64,000 nt of DNA from Asanoa ishikariensis (GTDB lineage: Bacteria; Actinomycetota; Actinomycetes; Mycobacteriales; Micromonosporaceae). The notes beneath the pieces were generated by a model that saw only the letters and a list, made by a program, of their open reading frames with translations, ran no database searches and was not told the DNA's origin. The DNA lies in the NCBI RefSeq assembly GCF_900107455.1, contig NZ_FNQB01000004.1, positions 444,193 to 508,192 of the forward strand, in the 5' to 3' direction. A program made the position numbers and the translations under genes. Below, in pieces: positions 8,962 to 15,813 of this stretch (its first letter is position 1; the number at the start of each line of letters is the position of its first letter).

Positions 8962-8976
8962 ATCGCGATCCGCGAT
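8962..8976. promoter_or_regulatory. LysR-type operator (T-N11-A)
   Basis: ATCGCG (8962-8967) and CGCGAT (8971-8976) form a perfect 6-bp inverted repeat with a 3-bp centre. It contains the T-N11-A spacing (T8963, A8975) usual for LysR sites. It lies 9 bp upstream of the LysR start and between the divergent oxidase and regulator genes, the classic place for autoregulation and activation of the divergent gene. Confidence 0.5.
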
Positions 8977-8985
8977 AGTGAGGTG

Positions 8986-9900
8986 ATGGAGCTCCGCCAA
9001 CTCGAGTACTTCGTCGCGGTCGCGGAGGAGGGCACGTTCACCGGAGGGGCACGCAGGGTACGGGTCGCCCAGTCGGCCGTTTCCGCGACGATCCGGAAGT
9101 TGGAGCGGGAACTGGGCACGGCGCTGTTCGCCCGGGAGCCGCAGGCGACCTCGTTGACGGATGCCGGTCAGGCCCTGCTGCCGGAGGCGCGGGCGGTGCT
9201 GGACTCGGCGGTCCGGGCCAGGGACACCGTGGCGCAGGCGCGCGGTGGCCTGCGCGGCACGATCCGGATGGGCACGCTGTCACCCATCGGCACCCGGGAA
9301 GGGCTGGCGGGTCCGCTGGTCATCGACCTGCCGGCGATCCTGGGCCGATTCCACGCGACACATCCGCTGGTCGAGTTCCGGCTGCGCGGCGCCTCCAGCG
9401 GATCGGCCAGTCACCTGGCCGACGTCGCCGCGGGCGCTCTGGATCTGGCGATGGTCGGCACGATCGAGCGTCCGCCGGGCGTACGGCTGCATCCGATCGG
9501 GTCCGTGCGCTGGTGCTTCGTCTGTGCCCAGGGCCATCCGCTGGCCGACGCCCGTTCGGTGACCCTCGACGACCTGCGGGACGAGACGTTCGTCGACTTC
9601 CCGCTCGGCTGGGGCAATCGCACGATGGTCGACCGGGCGTTCGCGATCGCGGGGATCGGGCGCAACGTCCCGTTCGAGGCCGCCGACCACGGCAGCGCAC
9701 TCGGCCTGGTCCGCAACGGCCTGGGCGTCGCCTTCCTGCCGCGATCCGCCGGCGAGACACCGGACACGTCGGTCATCGAGGTGGCCGACGTGAACTTCGA
9801 CCTGTCCATCGGCCTGGCCACTCCGGCGCACCGACCGCAGTCGGCGGCCACCGCGGCGCTCATCCACGCGGTCCTCGGCGCGGCCCGCTCATCGGCCTGA
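8986..9900 (+). CDS. LysR-family transcriptional regulator
   Basis: A 304-residue LysR regulator. The N-terminus MELRQLEYFVAVAEEGTFT and RVAQSAVSATIRKLEREL give the winged helix-turn-helix; residues about 90-300 are the periplasmic-binding-like effector domain. The start is ATG 8986. It probably senses a substrate or product of the divergent FAD oxidase at 7484-8878, as is common for LysR pairs, and a T-N11-A palindrome lies just before the start. Confidence 0.93.
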   Translation: MELRQLEYFVAVAEEGTFTGGARRVRVAQSAVSATIRKLERELGTALFAREPQATSLTDAGQALLPEARAVLDSAVRARDTVAQARGGLRGTIRMGTLSPIGTREGLAGPLVIDLPAILGRFHATHPLVEFRLRGASSGSASHLADVAAGALDLAMVGTIERPPGVRLHPIGSVRWCFVCAQGHPLADARSVTLDDLRDETFVDFPLGWGNRTMVDRAFAIAGIGRNVPFEAADHGSALGLVRNGLGVAFLPRSAGETPDTSVIEVADVNFDLSIGLATPAHRPQSAATAALIHAVLGAARSSA

Positions 9901-9934
9901 GCCGTCGGGCGGTCAGGGAGCGGGCCTACCAGTT

Positions 9935-9972
9935 CGGCCCCGGTCCCAGCGTTGGTCGCTGGGCCGGGGCCG
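9935..9972. terminator. Bidirectional hairpin between LysR gene and a convergent membrane-protein gene
   Basis: GGCCCCGG-t-CCCAGCG pairs with CGCTGGG-CCGGGGCC around a 5-base loop, with one bulged T. It sits between the LysR stop (9900) and the convergent gene's stop (9997). There is no clear U-tract, as is usual in high-GC actinobacteria. Confidence 0.7.
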
Positions 9973-9996
9973 GTGGTCTGGGTTTAGTGCCGGTCG

Positions 9997-10632
9997 TCAG
10001 GCCATCGCGGGTGCCGCGGCCGGGGCGGCGGTCGGCTTGGGTAGGCCGATCCGGAACGACAGGTCCGGCATCTTGCGCAGGGCGCGGAAACCCCAGGCCG
10101 CGCAGACGGCCACCATCACCGCAGTGAGGATGCCGCTGAACACGCCGCGGGAGAGCACGGCCGCGTCGAGGCCCATGTGCAGGAAGCCCATGCTCATGCC
10201 GGCGTCGACGAGGCGGCCGATGCCCCACAGGGCGGCGGTCTGCACGAAGACCTTGTGCAGGCCCGGGTGGTGGCGCAGGTGCGCCGGCAGGGCGACGAAG
10301 TCACGGGCGAGGCGCTTGGTGATCGGTCTGCCGAGCAGGGCGCTGCCGAGGAAGAGTGCGGCCATGAAGACCGAGGCGATCACCGGCTGCACGAAGTAGA
10401 CCAAGGCGCTGGACAGCGCCAGTGCGACGCTGGCCCGGGCGATCATGGCGCCGGAGCAGACCAGCAGGGTGCCTGGCAGGTGCCGGCCGGAGACCCAACG
10501 GATGGTCACCGTGATCACGGACCACCCGATGACCGCCAGGAGCGCGGGCAGCAGGCCCGCGGTGTGCAGCAGGATGTACAGGAGACCGGTCGGTACGAGC
10601 ACCGTCTCCGCGAAGAGACGGGCGGCGCGCAC
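9997..10632 (-). CDS. VC0807-family integral membrane protein
   Basis: A roughly 211-residue protein with several hydrophobic segments (LVPTGLLYILLHTAGLLPALL and onward) and the block GRPITKRLARDFVALP typical of VC0807-family membrane proteins, whose role is unknown. The start is uncertain. GTG 10632 is the only ordinary start in frame, has no ribosome site, and the frame stays open upstream to a stop at 10726-10728 with coding-like sequence (HVIELGAIKPALV). A rare start codon or a sequence or frame error near the 5' end is possible. It ends in Ala/Pro-rich residues and a shared hairpin. Confidence 0.65.
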   Translation of the reverse strand: MRAARLFAETVLVPTGLLYILLHTAGLLPALLAVIGWSVITVTIRWVSGRHLPGTLLVCSGAMIARASVALALSSALVYFVQPVIASVFMAALFLGSALLGRPITKRLARDFVALPAHLRHHPGLHKVFVQTAALWGIGRLVDAGMSMGFLHMGLDAAVLSRGVFSGILTAVMVAVCAAWGFRALRKMPDLSFRIGLPKPTAAPAAAPAMA

Positions 10633-10827
10633 CAGGGCTGGCTTGATCGCGCCGAGTTCGATGACATGGGGACCTGCGTCGATGCTGATGTGAGACTCCC
10701 GAGGGGATTCAGCGTGCCGAGTTACTCACCGTAGCGGGCTTACCTGTGTACGGACTCGCAGGAAAGCCGCGTAGCCCTCGCATCCCCTGCTTATCCCGAT
10801 ATAGGTGGACAAAGCTGGTGGGGGCGA

Positions 10828-11712
10828 TCAGCCCTCGAGTACCCGATCGAGAAGGTCGACGAGCCTGGCCGCGTGTCGACCGTCACCGTCGAGGTCAGGG
10901 CGGAAGTCCGCGACGCTTACTCCGAGCAATCGTCCCGACACCGTGAGTGGCCGCAGGGTGGTGGCGAGCTGGCCGAAATCCGGCCCGCCGGCCTGCGGAT
11001 AGGTCACCGCGGGCAGAACCGCCTCGTCGAGCACGTCCACGTCGATGTGCAGCCACATCGGCAGCCCGAGCCCTTCGCCCCACGCCGAGGCCAGGTCGCC
11101 CGCCCCGGCCGGATCCCGAATGACGGCGGGCGCGTCGAGGCGAAACAGCTCGTCGGGCAGCCGGGCCACCTCGGCCGCCGACTCCGGGTCGAGGTCGACG
11201 GTCCGGTGCCCGATCAGCGCGACGTGCCGCGCCGCGACCATCGGCACCACGCCACCCAGGCCGACCAGCTCCGGGGGACCGTCGCCGGTCAGCACGGCAA
11301 GCTCGAGGTCCGCGGTCTCACCGGTCTCCGAGCCGTGCCCGTCGTAGAAGTCGGGGTGTCCGTCGAGAAACCAGAGCCCGACCTCACCGAGGGCGGCGCG
11401 GAGGTGGGCGAACACGCCGAGCAGCAGGCTGCAGTCGCCGCCGACCACGAGCGGCCGGAGCCCGGGACGGTCACGCAGGCCGGCGCCCAACGCCGACGCC
11501 AGGGACCGCGCCGCCGTGATGGTGTCGGGCAGCGCGCGTACACCCGTGTCCTGGTCGCGGTGTTGGGTGGAGATGTGGGTGGCCGCGTTGCCCAGGTCGA
11601 CGTCGACCCGCTCGACCAGGCCCGCCGCCCGCAACGCGTCGGGGGCCGCGGCCTCTCCCCGGCCCGTCCCGGAGCAGTCCCAGGGCGCGCCGAGGAGAAA
11701 CCAGCCACTCAT
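10828..11712 (-). CDS. Arginase/agmatinase-family hydrolase
   Basis: A 294-residue ureohydrolase-fold enzyme. Metal ligands are visible in VVGGDCSLLLG, FLDGHPDFYDGHG and LHIDVDVLDEAV, corresponding to the His, DAHxD-like and DxD motifs that hold two Mn ions. The second motif has DGHPD instead of DAHAD, as in many actinobacterial paralogs of unknown substrate. It begins 16 bp after the siderophore-binding-protein gene, so both are probably on one iron-regulated transcript. Whether it processes a guanidino- or agmatine-type siderophore part is speculation. Confidence 0.87.
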   Translation of the reverse strand: MSGWFLLGAPWDCSGTGRGEAAAPDALRAAGLVERVDVDLGNAATHISTQHRDQDTGVRALPDTITAARSLASALGAGLRDRPGLRPLVVGGDCSLLLGVFAHLRAALGEVGLWFLDGHPDFYDGHGSETGETADLELAVLTGDGPPELVGLGGVVPMVAARHVALIGHRTVDLDPESAAEVARLPDELFRLDAPAVIRDPAGAGDLASAWGEGLGLPMWLHIDVDVLDEAVLPAVTYPQAGGPDFGQLATTLRPLTVSGRLLGVSVADFRPDLDGDGRHAARLVDLLDRVLEG

Positions 11713-11728
11713 GGCCCGAGCGTACGGC

Positions 11729-12757
11729 TCAGGCGGCCCGCTTCACCTCGGTCGCGGGGTTGCCGTCGATGGCCGCGGCCATCTGGGGCACCAGGTTGTC
11801 CAGCACGTACGGCAGGCTGAGCGCGGTGACGAACGAGGTCGCGGCGCCGAGCGTCTCGTTGTTCTCGAGGAACACGTCGCGCGCCTCGGTCTTGACGCCG
11901 AGGGTGGCGTACAACGGATTGGCCTGGACGCTCGCCTTGTCCTTCGCGTAGTCGTCGATCAGCCAGACGAGCACGTCGGTGTCGATCAGGTTGGTCTTCT
12001 CGGGGCTCAGCGTGACGCCGAACTCGGTGCCGGTCAGCGCATCCAGGCCGTCGGGCAGCTTGAAGCCGAGGTCCTTGAGGAACCGGCCACGGGCGTCCTG
12101 CGACCCGTACACGTAGATGCCCTGGTAGTAGGTCACCACCGCGGCGACCTTGCCGGCGAACGCGGGGTTGGCCTCGCGGGCCGCCGCGAACTTCGCTTCG
12201 ACGTCCGAGACGACCTTGTCGGCCTCGGCCTTCTTGCCGACGGCGGTGCCGACGATCCGGGTGACGTCCTGCCAGCTTGTGCCGAAGTCGATGACACCCT
12301 TGGGCTGCGCGATGGTGGGTACGCGCGCCGACAGCTTGTCGTACTCCTCCTTGGTCATGCCGGAGTAGGCGCCGAGGACGAGGTCGGGGTTGAGGGCGAG
12401 CACCTTCTCGATCTCGATGCCGTCGGTCGGCTTGAGGACCTGCGGCACGGGGTTGCTGCCGAGCTTCTCTTTCGCCCAGGGCCAGAGCGCGCCCGGATGC
12501 TCGCCCCACCACTCGGTGGTCGCGATCGGTGTGACGCCGAGCGCCAGCAGCGCGTCCTGCTCGACGAGACCGACGACGACGATGCGCTTCGGCTCGGCGG
12601 GAACGGTGGTCGTGCCGTACTTGTGCTCGATCACGGCCGGGAAAGCGGTCGAGCTCGACGCGGCGGCCTCGGGGCTCTTCTCGTCGGCGCAGGCAGAGAG
12701 GCCGGACGCGAGCACGAGCAGGCCGGCCACGGCGGCGATATGACGACCCAGACGCAT
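11729..12757 (-). CDS. Siderophore ABC transporter substrate-binding lipoprotein (FecB/FepB type)
   Basis: A 342-residue class-III binding protein for iron(III)-siderophores. The lipobox LASGLSAC directs it to the outer face of the membrane. Features are EPKRIVVVGLVEQDALLALG, then a long connecting helix and a C-terminal lobe with DVLVWLIDD, as in FepB/CeuE-like proteins. It is divergent from the matching permease-ATPase operon across an iron box at 12800-12818, so it should be induced by iron limitation. The ATG is preceded by GGAAGGA. Confidence 0.93.
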   Translation of the reverse strand: MRLGRHIAAVAGLLVLASGLSACADEKSPEAAASSSTAFPAVIEHKYGTTTVPAEPKRIVVVGLVEQDALLALGVTPIATTEWWGEHPGALWPWAKEKLGSNPVPQVLKPTDGIEIEKVLALNPDLVLGAYSGMTKEEYDKLSARVPTIAQPKGVIDFGTSWQDVTRIVGTAVGKKAEADKVVSDVEAKFAAAREANPAFAGKVAAVVTYYQGIYVYGSQDARGRFLKDLGFKLPDGLDALTGTEFGVTLSPEKTNLIDTDVLVWLIDDYAKDKASVQANPLYATLGVKTEARDVFLENNETLGAATSFVTALSLPYVLDNLVPQMAAAIDGNPATEVKRAA

Positions 12758-12799
12758 GGGGTTCCTTCCGGTGAAGCATTCCTGGACTCGACCGGGAGC

Positions 12800-12818
12800 A
12801 TAGGTTAGCCTTCCCTAA
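12800..12818. promoter_or_regulatory. IdeR/DmdR-type iron box
   Basis: The 19-mer at 12800-12818 (core TAGGTTAGCC...CCCTAA) matches the actinobacterial consensus TTAGGTTAGGCTAACCTAA at 15 of 19 positions by my alignment. It lies between the divergent binding-protein gene (start 12757) and permease gene (start 12840), so one Fe(II)-loaded repressor could shut both sides. Confidence 0.85.
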
Positions 12819-12839
12819 CTGTCTACGAGGGAGGCGGGA

Positions 12840-13889
12840 TTGCTGACAGCGGTCTCTCCGGCGCCAACAGAGACCGCACCGCCCCCGCGGTCGGCTCTGC
12901 GCCGGCGCTCCACCGTCGGTGTCGCGGCCGCGACCGGCCTGCTGCTGGCGGCCGTCGTGCTCAGCGTCGCCGTCGGTACGCGCTGGATCGACCCGGCCAC
13001 GGTCTGGCACGTCCTGTGGAATCCCGACGGCTCTCCGGAGTCCGTCATCGTGCACGACGTGCGGATACCGCGGACCCTGCTGGCGATCGCCGTCGGCGCC
13101 GCGCTCGGCCTGGCCGGGGCGGTGATGCAGGCGCTGACCCGCAACCCGCTCGCCGAGCCCGGCCTGCTCGGCGTGAACACCGGTGCCGCCACCGGGGTGG
13201 TCATCGCGATCGCGTTCGTCGGCACCAACTCCCTGGGCGCGTACGTGTGGTTCGCCTTCGCCGGTGCCGGCCTGCTCTCGGTCGCCGTGTTCGTGCTCGG
13301 CGGCGCCGGTCGGGTTCCGACGCCGGACCGGCTGGTGCTGGCCGGGGTCGCCGTCGACGCCGTCCTGGCCATGCTCATCTGGACCGTGCTGATGACCCGT
13401 CCCGACTCGTTCCTGCGCTACCGCCACTGGGACGTCGGCTCGCTGACCGACCGCGGCTACGCGGTGCTCGGCCAGGTCGCGCCGTTCCTCGTGCTGGGCA
13501 TCGCCGCCGCGCTCGTGCTGGGACGCGGTCTCAACGCGCTCGCACTCGGTGACGACGCGGCCAAGGCGGTCGGCGCGCGGCCCGGGCGGATCCGACTCGC
13601 CGGCATGGTCGTCGTCATGCTGCTCTGCGGCGCCGCAACCGCCGCCGTGGGCCCGATCGCCTTCCTGGGCCTGGCCGTGCCGTTCGCCGCACGCCTGCTC
13701 GTCGGCGCCGACAACCGCGCGATCCTGGCGATGTCGCTGCTGCTCGGACCGGGTGTCTTCCTGATCGCCGACGTCCTCGGCCGGGTCGTCGTCGCGCCGT
13801 CCGAGCTTCAGGTCGGCATCGTCACCGCGCTCATCGGCGGGCCTGTGTTCATCGCGCTGTGCCGCCGGCGCCGGGTGGGTGTGCTGTGA
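12840..13889 (+). CDS. Siderophore ABC transporter permease 1 (FecCD family)
   Basis: A 349-residue membrane protein of the FecCD/BtuC fold with about ten transmembrane helices. Diagnostic stretches are RIPRTLLAIAVGAALGLAGA, MQALTRNPLAEPGLLGVNTG and GPIAFLGLAVPFAARLLVG, the last two at the interface with the ATPase. The start TTG 12840 follows GAGGGAGGCG. Its TGA overlaps the GTG of the second permease. It works with that permease, the ATPase at 14923 and the divergent binding protein in Fe-siderophore uptake. Confidence 0.94.
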   Translation: MLTAVSPAPTETAPPPRSALRRRSTVGVAAATGLLLAAVVLSVAVGTRWIDPATVWHVLWNPDGSPESVIVHDVRIPRTLLAIAVGAALGLAGAVMQALTRNPLAEPGLLGVNTGAATGVVIAIAFVGTNSLGAYVWFAFAGAGLLSVAVFVLGGAGRVPTPDRLVLAGVAVDAVLAMLIWTVLMTRPDSFLRYRHWDVGSLTDRGYAVLGQVAPFLVLGIAAALVLGRGLNALALGDDAAKAVGARPGRIRLAGMVVVMLLCGAATAAVGPIAFLGLAVPFAARLLVGADNRAILAMSLLLGPGVFLIADVLGRVVVAPSELQVGIVTALIGGPVFIALCRRRRVGVL

Positions 13890-14926
13890 GCGCCCGGCGC
13901 GCGACGGTTCGGGTGGGCGGGTGGTCGCTGCGGCTGCGCCCGCGCACCGTCGCCGTCAGCTCCCTGCTGGTGCTCGCGGCGCTGGCCATAGCCGTCGTCA
14001 ACCTGTCCACAGGGGACTTCCCGGTGCCTTTCGGCGAGGTGGTGCGCTCCCTGCTGGGCACGGCCTCCGACGGGACGGGCTATGTCGTACGCGAGCTTCG
14101 CCTGCCCCGGGTCGCGGTCGCCATGCTGGTCGGCGCGGCACTGGGCATCAGCGGCGCCATCTTCCAGAGCCTGACTCGCAACCCGCTCGGCAGTCCCGAC
14201 TTCATCGGCCTGACCGTCGGCGCGGCCACGGGCGGGCTGGTCGTCATGCTGCTGCTCGGCGGCAGCGGCCTGTCCGTCGCCGCCGGCGCGCTGGTCGGCT
14301 GCCTGGTCACGTTCGCCGTGATCTACCTGCTGGCCTTCCGGCGGGGCGCCCAGCCCGTGCGCCTGGTCCTGATGGGCATCGGGGTCTCGACGATGCTGGT
14401 CGCGTTCGACACGCTGCTCATCGTCCGGGCCAAGCTCGAAGGCGCCATGCAGGCCCATCGCTGGCTGATCGGCAGCGTCAACTCCAGCACGATGCTCGAA
14501 GTGGCGCTGATCGGCGGTGCCCTGGTGGTGCTGCTGCCGCCGCTGGTCCGCTACGGGCGCGAGCTGGAGATGCTCAGCCTCGGCGACGAGGCGGCCGTCG
14601 CGCACGGGGTCCGCGCCGAGCGGTCCCGGCTCGTGCTCGCGGTCATCAGCGTCGCCCTCGCGGCGGTCGCCACGGCGGTCGCAGGACCGATCGCCTTCGT
14701 GGCGCTGGCCGCGCCCCAGCTCGCGAGCCGGCTGACCCGCGCACCGGGCGCCAACATCGGTGCCGCGGCGGCGATGGGCGCCTTCCTGCTCACCGCCAGC
14801 GACTGGATCGGCCGGCGGGTGCTGCCGCTGGACCTGCCGGTCGGCGTGGTCACCGCCGCGCTCGGCGGCCTCTATCTGACCTGGTTGCTCGCCGGCGAGT
14901 GGCGGCGGGGACGGCAGCTCGTATGA
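13886..14926 (+). CDS. Siderophore ABC transporter permease 2 (FecCD family)
   Basis: A 346-residue FecCD permease, partner of the preceding gene. It shows LRLPRVAVAMLVGAALGISG, FQSLTRNPLGSPDFIGLTVG and GPIAFVALAAPQLASRL in the same order. The two permeases form a heterodimeric channel. The start is GTG 13886, overlapping the previous stop (GTGA), and its own stop overlaps the ATPase start (ATGA), so the three genes are translationally coupled. Co-regulated through the iron box. Confidence 0.94.
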   Translation: MSARRATVRVGGWSLRLRPRTVAVSSLLVLAALAIAVVNLSTGDFPVPFGEVVRSLLGTASDGTGYVVRELRLPRVAVAMLVGAALGISGAIFQSLTRNPLGSPDFIGLTVGAATGGLVVMLLLGGSGLSVAAGALVGCLVTFAVIYLLAFRRGAQPVRLVLMGIGVSTMLVAFDTLLIVRAKLEGAMQAHRWLIGSVNSSTMLEVALIGGALVVLLPPLVRYGRELEMLSLGDEAAVAHGVRAERSRLVLAVISVALAAVATAVAGPIAFVALAAPQLASRLTRAPGANIGAAAAMGAFLLTASDWIGRRVLPLDLPVGVVTAALGGLYLTWLLAGEWRRGRQLV

Positions 14927-15753
14927 CTTCGGAGAGCACAATGGACAACCGGCTGGGTGCGCGCGGGCTGACTCTGGCGTACGACGGCTCCCCTGTCGTC
15001 GACGACCTGCACCTCGACATCGCCGACGGGTCGTTCACCGTGATCGTCGGACCAAACGCGTGCGGCAAGTCGACCCTGCTGAAGGCGCTCGCCCGCGTGC
15101 TCAAGCCGCGCTCGGGATCGGTCGTGCTGGACGGCGCCGAGATCGCGTCGTACCCGACCCGGGAGGTGGCCCGCCGGCTGGGCCTGCTGCCCCAGTCACC
15201 GCTGGTGCCGCCGGGCATCGTGGTCGAGGACCTGGTGGCCCGGGGCCGGTTCGCGCACCAGCGGCTGCTGCGGCAGTGGTCGACGGAGGACGCCCGGGCC
15301 GTCTCGGACGCGATGCGGTTGACCAAGGTGACCGACCTGGCCGACCGCTACGTCGACGAGCTCTCGGGCGGCCAGCGGCAACGGGTCTGGTTGGCCATGG
15401 TGCTGGCGCAGCAGACCTCGATCATGTTGCTCGACGAGCCGACCACGTTCCTGGACCTGGCACACCAGATCGACGTGCTGGACATCTGCGCCGAGCTCCA
15501 CGAGGGAGGCCGCACGATCGTCGCGGTGCTGCACGACCTCAACCAGGCCAGTCGGTACGCGACGAACCTGGTCGTGATGCGTGGGGGAGTGGTGGTCGCC
15601 CAGGGGCCGCCCTCGGACGTGATGACCGCAGAGTTGGTCAACGACGTGTTCGGCGTGCCCTGCCTGGTCATTCCCGATCCCGCGACCGGCACACCGCTGG
15701 TCGTGCCGGTGGACCGCTCCCGACGGGCGCAGGGCGTGCTATTGCCGCAGTGA
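14923..15753 (+). CDS. Siderophore ABC transporter ATP-binding protein (FepC/FecE type)
   Basis: A 276-residue ABC ATPase. Walker A is GPNACGKSTLL (Ala-Cys in place of the usual Gly/Asn-Gly, common in the FepC group), the signature is LSGGQRQRVWLAM, Walker B with catalytic Glu is IMLLDEPTTFLDL, and the H-loop is VLHDLNQ. It drives Fe-siderophore import with the two permeases upstream. The ATG at 14923 overlaps the previous stop. A palindrome that overlaps its own stop codon probably belongs to the next gene. Confidence 0.95.
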   Translation: MTSESTMDNRLGARGLTLAYDGSPVVDDLHLDIADGSFTVIVGPNACGKSTLLKALARVLKPRSGSVVLDGAEIASYPTREVARRLGLLPQSPLVPPGIVVEDLVARGRFAHQRLLRQWSTEDARAVSDAMRLTKVTDLADRYVDELSGGQRQRVWLAMVLAQQTSIMLLDEPTTFLDLAHQIDVLDICAELHEGGRTIVAVLHDLNQASRYATNLVVMRGGVVVAQGPPSDVMTAELVNDVFGVPCLVIPDPATGTPLVVPVDRSRRAQGVLLPQ

Positions 15754-15766
15754 CCGAACGGTCACT
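15749..15766. promoter_or_regulatory. 18-bp palindrome, candidate operator for the acylase gene
   Basis: AGTGACCG-AA-CGGTCACT is a perfect inverted repeat apart from its two-base centre. It overlaps the stop codon of the siderophore ATPase and lies 48 bp before the acylase start. The arms GTGACC/GGTCAC with a 4-base centre are the same as those of the ArsR operator at 29751-29766. The cognate regulator is unknown. Confidence 0.55.
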
Positions 15767-15813
15767 AAGGTGCGAGGGCCAGGCGCACCCTCCACCCTCG
15801 ACGGAGGCCCCTC

